In this document: positions 16,269-24,222 of the stretch, piece by piece | Layout of the letters: every line of letters starts with the position of its first letter | Numbering within the stretch: position 1 is the stretch's first letter | Assembly (NCBI RefSeq): GCF_025685545.1 | Contig: NZ_JAGSYC010000026.1 | Coordinates: 558,001-622,000 of the forward strand | DNA: 64,000 nt | Direction: 5' to 3' | Source: Granulicella paludicola | GTDB lineage: Bacteria; Acidobacteriota; Terriglobia; Terriglobales; Acidobacteriaceae | Notes under the pieces: model-generated | Database searches by the model: none | The model's input: the letters and a program-made list of their open reading frames with translations, nothing else | What the model was told of the DNA's origin: nothing | Translations under genes and position numbers: made by a program

Positions 16269-18304
16269 AGCCTTCCAGCAAACCCAAGCGTTCTGAGCTT
16301 CTCCTGCAAAGTAACGATCGCTCCTTGCTGTAAGTCCGGCCTCACGCGCTGTGCCCAAGCCAGCGCCAGCCGGTACTTTGCCGTGGCCTCATCCTTTCTG
16401 CCTACCGCCGACAACACGTCGCCAAGCTGCGTCTCCACCGGTACAGACTCAGGCGCGAACCGCGCTGCTTCTTCCGCAAAGGCCAATGCTTCGTTCTTAC
16501 GCCCCGCCTGCAGCAACTTGTCCGCGTAATGCGCTGTGTCGATCGCCGAAGCCAACGGCACAGCGAAGCTGCCCGTATACACATCGATGCCGTAGTCGAT
16601 CACCGCATCCGGCTTGCGCTCGCGAAAGCCTTCATACGGATTCAACGGGCCATCGCCGAACTCGATCCCTTCGAGATCGCTATCGCTGATGAAGACTGTT
16701 CCGCGAATGATCGGCGGCACGGCCTCTGGCAGGTCGAGCCACCATACCGTGCTGGTCGTCGGCAACCGCTTGCACGGCACACCGTAGTCCTGCGGCTGTA
16801 TAGCTCCATCGGGAAAATACGCAAACCAGCACTCCGTTACATGATGCTCGTCGATATATTTCTTCACATCGAGCAGCTGCTGTCCCCAATCCACATTCGC
16901 ATCGCTCAGATATTTGTGAACCGCGCTCGGGCCACCCCACGCCTCATTGCCATATGCCATATACGCAGGGACCACGCGCACTGAAGTGAGAATTTGCCAG
17001 CAAAGGAGTGCCACCATCAAGACCTGCCAGCGCGGATCCCGCCGCGCGAGCGAGAACGCAACGCCACCTGCCATCACATAAAGCAGCGCATATACCGGCA
17101 GCAGATGGCGCACACCGATGTCGAAGTCTGAGCGCATCGCCACAGCCAGATAGATGGCTGCGGGAATCAGCAGGTACGCCCACTCCAACTCTCCCCGCAT
17201 GCCCCATGGATACGCGAACACCCCGAGTGCTATCAGCAGCAGGAACGGCAGCGTCGATTTCACCAGCAGCGCCATTGGAAAGTACCACCAGTTGCCATGC
17301 CGATAGACCTTGCCCCACAGATAGCTCGTGTCTTCGAACTCGGTCTGTTTCGTGTTCTCCAGACCCCAGAGGTACGCCTCTGGAAATACATGATGCTTCG
17401 CCAGAGCAGCCAGCCGAGGTGCATCCGCCTTGTCGTACATTCGTTCGAGATACACGCTCAACGTCGGATTCATCGCAGCACCGGCTGGCGCGGCCTTATA
17501 ACGAAATCCATAGAACGCCCACAACACCACCCATGCGCTAAGACAAACCACAACGAGCGCGAGAAGACGCGCCCGCAATAGCTCCCTGCTACGTTTGAAC
17601 GCACACTCTACGAATATCAGCGCCAGCAGCATCGGCAACACAAACACGCCTGTGAACTTTGCAGCAAGCAGACACCCTGCTGCCACCGTCGTCAGCAAAA
17701 GTCTTAACAGCGCTGGTTCTTTGGCGTAGCGATAGAACGCATACATCGTCGCAAGAAACAGAGAAGCGCTTGCCACATCGGTCGTCACGAGCGCACCATG
17801 CGCCAGCAGGTTTGGATCGAACGCCAGCAGCGCCAGCGCAAACAGCCCCGCACCGTAACCAAACATCTCCGCTGCCGCAAGATAAACCAGCCACCCGAGG
17901 CCCAGCGAGAAGACGATGCACGCCAGCCGTGCGGGCAGCAGCGTGCGACTGACACCATTGCCGAAAACAAAGCTGCGGCCATCGAGAAACGCCTCCGTCG
18001 GCGACGACCGTCCCTGATTCTCAGGCACCTGCAGCGAACGCCCCAATAGCGGAAGCGCCGCGACCATCTTCACCAGCGGAGGCACCTCCGCATTCAACCG
18101 ATAGTCATGCTTGGTCCAAACGGTGTAGCCATCGAAGAGATGATGGGCCTCGTCCCACGTCGCCGAGGTCGCACGCGCCACATGCATCAGTTGCAAGGCC
18201 ATCACCAGCAGCAGCCCCGTAACTACCAATATGCGATTCCGCTTGACCGCGACGATTCGTTTCGCCAGCATCCTGCCATCCGACAATCGATTGTCTAGGA
18301 CCAT
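16265..18304 (-). CDS. Membrane glycosyltransferase (GT39/ArnT-like) with C-terminal TPR
   Basis: A 679-residue protein with a first membrane segment (ILVVTGLLLVMALQLMHV) followed by ATWDEAHHLFDGY. This is the acidic loop (xxDExxH) typical of GT-C mannosyl/arabinosyl transferases that use polyprenyl-phosphate sugars on the periplasmic side. About ten membrane segments follow, then a soluble domain containing DANVDWGQQLLDVKKYI. The last 100 residues form two tetratricopeptide-like helices (AGRKNEALAFAEEAARFAPES, VGRKDEATAKYRLALAWA). The acceptor is unknown. An alternative start is at 18271. It is divergent from the TonB-dependent receptor gene. Confidence 0.85.
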   Translation of the reverse strand: MVLDNRLSDGRMLAKRIVAVKRNRILVVTGLLLVMALQLMHVARATSATWDEAHHLFDGYTVWTKHDYRLNAEVPPLVKMVAALPLLGRSLQVPENQGRSSPTEAFLDGRSFVFGNGVSRTLLPARLACIVFSLGLGWLVYLAAAEMFGYGAGLFALALLAFDPNLLAHGALVTTDVASASLFLATMYAFYRYAKEPALLRLLLTTVAAGCLLAAKFTGVFVLPMLLALIFVECAFKRSRELLRARLLALVVVCLSAWVVLWAFYGFRYKAAPAGAAMNPTLSVYLERMYDKADAPRLAALAKHHVFPEAYLWGLENTKQTEFEDTSYLWGKVYRHGNWWYFPMALLVKSTLPFLLLIALGVFAYPWGMRGELEWAYLLIPAAIYLAVAMRSDFDIGVRHLLPVYALLYVMAGGVAFSLARRDPRWQVLMVALLCWQILTSVRVVPAYMAYGNEAWGGPSAVHKYLSDANVDWGQQLLDVKKYIDEHHVTECWFAYFPDGAIQPQDYGVPCKRLPTTSTVWWLDLPEAVPPIIRGTVFISDSDLEGIEFGDGPLNPYEGFRERKPDAVIDYGIDVYTGSFAVPLASAIDTAHYADKLLQAGRKNEALAFAEEAARFAPESVPVETQLGDVLSAVGRKDEATAKYRLALAWAQRVRPDLQQGAIVTLQEKLRTLGFAGRL

Positions 18305-18497
18305 TTACCTACTCCAGAGACTCCGCAACCACTCTAAGACATTTCTTCTGCACCTGTTTCGGTGCATCCTTCCGCAGATCGCAAGGGAGGTTCCCGAAAC
18401 GTACACAGTGGCACCGCAAAAACACCCCATCCACGGTCCGCTCCAGGAGTACGCTAAATGCAGTCGCAGTCGCACCCTCCCCAAAGGTTCCCTCCCC

Positions 18498-21194
18498 ATG
18501 AACTTCCCCTCCAGGACGCATCGCGCCTTCGGCACAGCTCTATCTGTGCTCGCCGCCACTCTCTTCACAGCGCCTATGCTTGCCGCTCACCCCGGCCCCA
18601 TCACCGTGCAGTCGCCTTCACAGGTCTCCGTTCGCAGCAACGTCACGGGCACCGTGCAGGACGCCACAACGGCCATCATCTCCGGGGCCGCCGTGCAGAT
18701 CACCCGCGCCGACGGCAGCGTCGTCGCCACTGCCACCACCGACGACAGCGGCCACTTCCAGCTGCCCAGCCCCGGCGCAGGCGACTTCAACCTCATCGTC
18801 TCCCTCTCCGGCTTCTCCACCGTCACACGGCCGCTGCATATCGTGCGGGGCGCGCCCGCGCCGCTTACGCTCACCATGGACATCGCCTCGGTCGCCACCG
18901 ACGTCACCGTCAATGCCAATCAGGACACAGCACTCTCCGACCCAGCGAGCAACGGCGATTCCGCCTCTCTCACCGCCGAAGACATGAAGGACCTGCCCGT
19001 GCTCGATGGCGACATCCTTTCGACGCTCGCCGCCTTCCTCGATACCGGCGCCGCCGGCGAGGGTGGCCCCACGCTCGTCATCGACGGTGTCGAGTCGAAG
19101 ACCCTCGGCGTCTCAACCTCCGCCATCGAACGCATCAGCATCAATCAGGACCCCTACTCCGCGCAGTATCGCCAGCCCGGTCGCGGACAGGTCGAGATCG
19201 TCACCAAGGCCGCCGACGACGTCTTCCACGGCGAGTTCAGTTTCAACTTCCGCGACGCCGTCTTCGAAGGCACCAACTATTTCTCGCGTGTGAAGCCGCC
19301 CTCGCAGCGTCGCATCTACGAGGGTTTCCTCACTGGCCCCACCGGCCTGAAGGACACGCCGTTCCTCTTCTCTTTCACGCGCAATGAGCGCGACTACTTC
19401 GACCAGGTCAACGCCACCACGTTGCCCACCGTGCAGCCTGCGATAAACGTGCCCGCGCCCAGCCGCATCACCCAGCTCACCATGAAGGTCAACCACCAGT
19501 ACAGCGATCACCACTCCGGCTTCCTGCTCTACCGCTTCAACAACCAGAGCAATACCAACTCGAATGTCGGCGGTCTGGTTCAGCAGTCCGCAGGATCGAC
19601 CTCCTACGAGTTCGACATGGACCTTACCTACCATGACGACCTCACGATGGGCGCGAACAAGCTCAACCAGTTCAACATCCTCTTCGAGCGCAACCTTGAT
19701 CGCATCGTCAGCAACACGCAGGCCGCGCAGGTCATCGTGGAAGGCGTTGCTACCTTTGGTGGCGCGCAGGCCGATGTCTACAATACCGAGCACAACCCCA
19801 ACATCTCCGATATCTTCAGCTGGACGCTAGCCACGCGTCATCCGCAGCAGTTGAAGTTCGGCATCCAGCTGCCCAACCTCGGCCGCCGCATCCTCGACGA
19901 CGAGACGAACCGCCAGGGCACGTACACCTACTCCAGCGCCAGCGATTACGCCAATGGCACGCTCGCTTCCTTCAGCGCGCAGACAGGCCAGTCGCGCTTT
20001 GAAACCCTCTATGCACAGCCCGGCGCGTTCATCCTCGACATCATTCAACTCACGCCGCGCCTCACCGTCACGCCGGGTCTGCGTTACGAGTTCCAGAACA
20101 CCATCTCCGCCACGAAAGACGGCTTCCAGCCGCGGCTTTCCGCTGCCTACGTTGTCGACCAGAAGCATGCGCTCGTCATCCGCACCGGCAGTGGCATCTA
20201 CTTCCGCCATGTCGGTGTGAACATTGGGCAGCAGGTGGCTCGCTATCAGAATGCAGCCGAGCGCAGTCTGCTCGTCACCACGAATCTCGCCAACCTCTGC
20301 TACCCGCCAACGACCACACCCACCAACATCGTCAACACACCCAACTGCACCTCGCTCAACACCGAGCCGCCGAGCCTGTTCCATCTCGCGCCCGGCATGC
20401 AGTCGCCCGTGCAGGCGTACTTCGGCCTCAGCGCAGAGCGCCAGATCACCAAGGGCTCCACGCTCACTATCGGCTACAACGGCTATCGCGGCTGGCACGC
20501 GCTACGTTCCATCGACATCAACGCGCCACTGCCGCCGTTCACCAGCGCAACGCGACCCAACACCTCAATCTCGCAGGACACCGAGCTCAGCTCCGGCGGT
20601 TTCCAGGCCTCCGACGATCTGAACGTCAGCTATCGTGGCCGCATCGGCCAAGTTTTCAGTGGGTTCGTGCAGTATGACTACTCCCACGCCGACGCCGACA
20701 CGCAGTGGTCCACCTTCTATCCGCAGAACCAGTACGCGCCTAACGACGAGTGGTCCCGCACCGACTACGACCAGCGCCAGCGTCTCTCGCTCTTCGGCAC
20801 CATCTACCCCGACAAACCCGTAACGCTCGGCGTCGGCTTTTACGACAACACGCCGATGCCCTACACCATCACCACCGGCACCGACGATTACCACACCGGC
20901 CTCTTCAACGCGCGCCCTGCAGGTGTAGCTAGAAACAGCGTCAACGGCGGCGACTATCAGGACGTGCAACTGCGGCTCGGCTACACGCACAAGTTCGCTC
21001 CACTGCAAAAGGCGAAGGCCAGCGCCACCCCCGACACCCCGCAGACAGTCGCCTTCTCGGTATCGAGCTTCAACACGCTCAACCGCGTGAACTTCACCAG
21101 CTACGACGGCGTTGAAGGGTCCGCCGACTTCCTTCAGCCCACCACAGCCAATCAGCCCCGGCGACTGCAGTTCACCGCGGCGTACAACTTCTAA
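18498..21194 (+). CDS. TonB-dependent receptor, Oar-like, with carboxypeptidase-regulatory domain
   Basis: An 898-residue outer-membrane protein. ATG 18498 opens a clear signal peptide (MNFPSRTHRAFGTALSVLAA ... AHP); the longer frame overlaps the divergent gene and is rejected. Residues about 45-125 form a CarboxypepD_reg-like beta sandwich (NVTGTVQDATTAIISGAAVQ, GHFQLPSPGAGDFNLIVSLSGF). A plug-like region (DMKDLPVLDGDILSTLAAF, DGVESKTLGVSTSAIERISI) is followed by a long beta barrel ending in a C-terminal aromatic (LQFTAAYNF). Such Oar-like receptors are expanded in Acidobacteria and are thought to import or bind glycans and other large substrates using TonB. The specific ligand is unknown. 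Confidence 0.9.
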   Translation: MNFPSRTHRAFGTALSVLAATLFTAPMLAAHPGPITVQSPSQVSVRSNVTGTVQDATTAIISGAAVQITRADGSVVATATTDDSGHFQLPSPGAGDFNLIVSLSGFSTVTRPLHIVRGAPAPLTLTMDIASVATDVTVNANQDTALSDPASNGDSASLTAEDMKDLPVLDGDILSTLAAFLDTGAAGEGGPTLVIDGVESKTLGVSTSAIERISINQDPYSAQYRQPGRGQVEIVTKAADDVFHGEFSFNFRDAVFEGTNYFSRVKPPSQRRIYEGFLTGPTGLKDTPFLFSFTRNERDYFDQVNATTLPTVQPAINVPAPSRITQLTMKVNHQYSDHHSGFLLYRFNNQSNTNSNVGGLVQQSAGSTSYEFDMDLTYHDDLTMGANKLNQFNILFERNLDRIVSNTQAAQVIVEGVATFGGAQADVYNTEHNPNISDIFSWTLATRHPQQLKFGIQLPNLGRRILDDETNRQGTYTYSSASDYANGTLASFSAQTGQSRFETLYAQPGAFILDIIQLTPRLTVTPGLRYEFQNTISATKDGFQPRLSAAYVVDQKHALVIRTGSGIYFRHVGVNIGQQVARYQNAAERSLLVTTNLANLCYPPTTTPTNIVNTPNCTSLNTEPPSLFHLAPGMQSPVQAYFGLSAERQITKGSTLTIGYNGYRGWHALRSIDINAPLPPFTSATRPNTSISQDTELSSGGFQASDDLNVSYRGRIGQVFSGFVQYDYSHADADTQWSTFYPQNQYAPNDEWSRTDYDQRQRLSLFGTIYPDKPVTLGVGFYDNTPMPYTITTGTDDYHTGLFNARPAGVARNSVNGGDYQDVQLRLGYTHKFAPLQKAKASATPDTPQTVAFSVSSFNTLNRVNFTSYDGVEGSADFLQPTTANQPRRLQFTAAYNF

Positions 21195-21309
21195 CCCGAA
21201 CTGCGATGGTGAAAGCCCAAGGCAGCTTTTCATGCTCTTCATACCTCTCCTCTGCTAACCTTACGAACACCCGCTCCGAGCGGGCAAAACTCACCACAAG
21301 GAGCACATC

Positions 21310-21480
21310 ATGGGATTTCTTGAAGAAGCAGCAGGAGCCTTTGCAGCCGTAGAAGCAGAAAAGAAGCTCAACCCCGAAGGCGGCGTCCTTGCTGAAGGCG
21401 CAGCAGCCGTGGCCGGCTTTGGTGGCGTCGAAGCCATCGAGAACCTCCTCGAGAAGAAGGAAGAGACCCCGGGCCAGTAA
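21310..21480 (+). CDS. Small acidic Ala/Glu-rich protein, 56 aa, unknown function
   Basis: ATG 21310 has an AAGGAG site seven bases upstream, and the frame reads MGFLEEAAGAFAAVEAEKKL ... ENLLEKKEETPGQ. The N-terminal half is an amphipathic helix rich in Ala/Glu. The middle is Gly-rich (AEGAAAVAGFGGV) and the end is charged. No signal peptide and no cysteines. It has its own rho-independent terminator at 21503-21535, so it is probably a separate short transcript. I do not recognise a family. The combination of an excellent ribosome-binding site, clean frame and terminator argues that it is real and well expressed. Confidence 0.65.
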   Translation: MGFLEEAAGAFAAVEAEKKLNPEGGVLAEGAAAVAGFGGVEAIENLLEKKEETPGQ

Positions 21481-21502
21481 GGTCGACTCTTTTTGAAGAT
21501 AC

Positions 21503-21545
21503 GAAGGGTGCCGCGACAGGTTCGCGGCACCCTTCAAACTTTTCG
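21503..21545 (+). terminator. Rho-independent terminator after the 56-aa gene
   Basis: A perfect 14-bp stem (21503-21516 with 21522-21535) encloses a five-base loop and is followed by AAACTTTT. It closes the short transcript of the small acidic protein. Confidence 0.75.
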
Positions 21546-21580
21546 CGTCTTACCTACCTCCTCTTCCCTATTCCCTGCCT

Positions 21581-21709
21581 ATGAACGCCTCCCGCAAACG
21601 CTGGCTGCCTCTCGCGCTGATCCTTCTGGTCGGCATCCTCGCCATCGTGCATACGATGCGGCATCATGTCGTCACCCAGCTACCGCCAGCAGCTCAGGCA
21701 CCTCAATAG
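21581..21709 (+). CDS. Possible single-membrane-span miniprotein, 42 aa
   Basis: The frame MNASRKRWLPLALILLVGILA continues to ...VTQLPPAAQAPQ. It has a basic N-terminus, one hydrophobic helix of about 16 residues and a short His/Pro-rich outer tail. That topology is typical of small inner-membrane proteins. No ribosome-binding site is visible and the gene directly follows a terminator, so it would need its own promoter. Plausible but unproven. Confidence 0.35.
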   Translation: MNASRKRWLPLALILLVGILAIVHTMRHHVVTQLPPAAQAPQ

Positions 21710-21877
21710 ATAGTCCCCGGTAGGAACAGTTGGACTGTCTGGACGTTTCGGCTTTCCTTCGCGACCGCTGCCTTCGTTCCTACTGCTGTCTTTTTCTTCT
21801 CTGCTGAATGCATCGGTGGTATCGTCCCTGTTGTATCTACATCCCATCTTCGCCGTGTACTCAAGAAGGAGCCCTCC

Positions 21878-24139
21878 GTGTCCATCTCTGTCACCGTCGG
21901 CAATACCGGGTCCCTGTCTCCAAAACTCCTCACCGATCTCAAGAGCGAAGCTGCCTCCCTCCTGAGTCTCGGCCATGACTTCGACGCCTTCCTCGATCAG
22001 CCCATCTCAGCGCTGCCTGCTTCGCTGCGCTCCACCAGCGTGCAGTACACCAGCGGCAATCAGTGCTGGACGCCCGGCTCGCTCAAGTTCACGCTCAGCG
22101 GCGGCGTATGCGGCAAAATCTCCATCGTCTCCTCCGGCGACCTGCTCTCCTATACCGATGGCTTCGCCACCACCGTCACGCTCGGTGCGCCGCCTGCGGA
22201 GAACAAAAAGTGCTCCACTAAGGTGAACATCTCCGCGCCTGACGCCTATGTCAGCCTTGAACTCGACTTCACACTCAGCGGTGGCATTTCCGTCACCGAC
22301 ACCTCAGGGATCTACGGTGTCTCAGCCGACGGCTCCGCCTCCAGCAGCATTACCGTCACCTTCCATAAACACTGCCTCGTCAGCGATACGCTGAAGGCCG
22401 CCTTCACTGCCGCATTTGAAGGCCTGGTGCTTCCGCTGCATCCGGATACGCTCACCCACTTGGCCCTCAACGACTATCTGCACTACACGTTCAACGCCAA
22501 GCTGGAGCTTGGCCTTGGCGCGACGGTCGGCATCGATAAGGTTCTCTACTGCGGCCAGTACAAGTCCGACGTTCCAAAGATCGGCTCCGCGCTCAACATC
22601 GCGGCTACACTCAAACCCGAGGTGCAGGCCGGGGCGAAGCTTTCGTTTGCCTACGACTACACCGGCACCTTCGAGGCGACTCTCTGGCTCTCGGCTCCGA
22701 AGACCGCGCATCTGCATCTGTATCGCTCCAGTAAGCAGACCGAGAGTCTCGGTCTGGATCTCGGTGTGTCGGCCTCAACCAACGCCTCGCTCACGACAGG
22801 TATTGTCCCTGCCGATATCGAGGCAGCTCTCGCAAGCCGCATACCAAAGCTCGGCGATCCTGCCTTCAAGTCGAGCGTCCTTGACCCTGCGAATAGCGAA
22901 CTTGGTAAGTACGTCACCGAGATGAATGCCAAGATGAGTGGCTGGATGGTCAAAAGTAACAACCAGAAAGCCACCCTCGACCTCGCGATCGAGAAGACGC
23001 AGGACCGCTTCCTCCTCACCCACTACACCATCGACCTCACACAGCCCTGGCAGCCCGCCTGGAAGCTGATGCTCGACGGCAAGTTTCTCGAAGCCTTCAG
23101 CCTGCCCAACACAGGAGTTACGCTCGACATCGGCAGTGGCCTGGAAAGCGTATTCGCTACGACCACATCACTCAAGCTCAGCCTCTTCGGCAAGCTCAAC
23201 GCCACATGGTCCACCAGCGACATCAACAACTCCAAACTTATCTACGCTGGTAACAAGCACTTCCAGCTGATCTGCAACGAAGGTAAGTCGCTGCTTACGC
23301 AGATCGGCAACAGCAAGCGCGAGATCGATATCTACTTTGCGGCCGAAGCCGATCTCTCCAGCGACAACGCTCCGGCCTCGCCCACCATCAATCTGCACGT
23401 TACGCTGCAGGCCACCAGCGACCAGAAGTTCGCCCGCTCCATCGCCAACATGGTCGGTCTTCTCACGCAGGGGCAGGACGGCCACCTTCTCACACAGACC
23501 GTCACCGCCATCGCCGCGAAGCTTGGTGCGACGGCGCTGCTGCACCTCGTCTTCTCGCCCAACACGTACACGACCAGGCTGCAGGCATCCACACTCGATG
23601 CCCATGGCAAACCGGACAACGAGTTCCCCGATCAACATAACTACGCCACCTTTGCCGCCGCCAGTGCGCAACTTTTTGGTGCCAACTCGCCGCAGAACTT
23701 CAACTACAACGCTCAGGCTCTCGACTATGCTCTCTGGAGCCACGCGAATATCGTCGCGAACGACTCCAACGCGCCCGCAGGCACGAAGCCGGGTCGTCGC
23801 GATATCGGCAATCCGAGCGCCGCGACGCCATACCTTGACCAGCAGGGATTCGGTAATGCTGTGCCGCTCATCTGGGCCACGCTCCAGGTTGGAGCCAGCT
23901 TTATGAACCTGTGCGACGACCTGAGGTCGCTCGTGGCCAGCAGTTCGACGACGCTTGATTCCTGGCAGCAGCTCATCACGCACCTGCAGACGATCATCAA
24001 GAACGATGTCGACGTGGACTTCATCCCGCCTACGGCTCTAGCGCTCGCAAACCTCTGCGGAGGAGCGCCCGCAGCAACGACCGGCCCGGCGCCAGGACTC
24101 GCCACAGGAAGCTCCATCGCCGTCACTATGACGTATTGA
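21878..24139 (+). CDS. Large protein of unknown function, 753 aa
   Basis: Starts at GTG 21878 with AAGGAG eight bases upstream. No signal peptide or clear membrane segment is seen. The sequence is rich in beta-strand patterns with repeated Ser/Thr/Gly (FTLSGGVCGKISIVSSGD, LDFTLSGGISVTDTSG, AKLELGLGATVGIDKV), suggesting two or more stacked beta domains in the first 350 residues. A more helical C-terminus (LIWATLQVGASFMNLCDDLRS, TLDSWQQLITHLQTII) follows. I do not recognise a family. It sits between a TonB-dependent receptor region and a secreted metalloprotease, but the gaps suggest separate transcription. Confidence 0.7.
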   Translation: MSISVTVGNTGSLSPKLLTDLKSEAASLLSLGHDFDAFLDQPISALPASLRSTSVQYTSGNQCWTPGSLKFTLSGGVCGKISIVSSGDLLSYTDGFATTVTLGAPPAENKKCSTKVNISAPDAYVSLELDFTLSGGISVTDTSGIYGVSADGSASSSITVTFHKHCLVSDTLKAAFTAAFEGLVLPLHPDTLTHLALNDYLHYTFNAKLELGLGATVGIDKVLYCGQYKSDVPKIGSALNIAATLKPEVQAGAKLSFAYDYTGTFEATLWLSAPKTAHLHLYRSSKQTESLGLDLGVSASTNASLTTGIVPADIEAALASRIPKLGDPAFKSSVLDPANSELGKYVTEMNAKMSGWMVKSNNQKATLDLAIEKTQDRFLLTHYTIDLTQPWQPAWKLMLDGKFLEAFSLPNTGVTLDIGSGLESVFATTTSLKLSLFGKLNATWSTSDINNSKLIYAGNKHFQLICNEGKSLLTQIGNSKREIDIYFAAEADLSSDNAPASPTINLHVTLQATSDQKFARSIANMVGLLTQGQDGHLLTQTVTAIAAKLGATALLHLVFSPNTYTTRLQASTLDAHGKPDNEFPDQHNYATFAAASAQLFGANSPQNFNYNAQALDYALWSHANIVANDSNAPAGTKPGRRDIGNPSAATPYLDQQGFGNAVPLIWATLQVGASFMNLCDDLRSLVASSSTTLDSWQQLITHLQTIIKNDVDVDFIPPTALALANLCGGAPAATTGPAPGLATGSSIAVTMTY

Positions 24140-24222
24140 GATACGTGTCGCAAGAAAAGAAAACGCAATGCGACCGTACCAGCCAGCTGGGTGCTACGCC
24201 GCCCGCATGATAAAAGTGAGCC

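Noticed and set aside
18231-18497. 89-residue N-terminal extension of the TonB-dependent receptor
   Set aside because: It overlaps the start of the divergent glycosyltransferase, and the signal peptide begins at ATG 18498.
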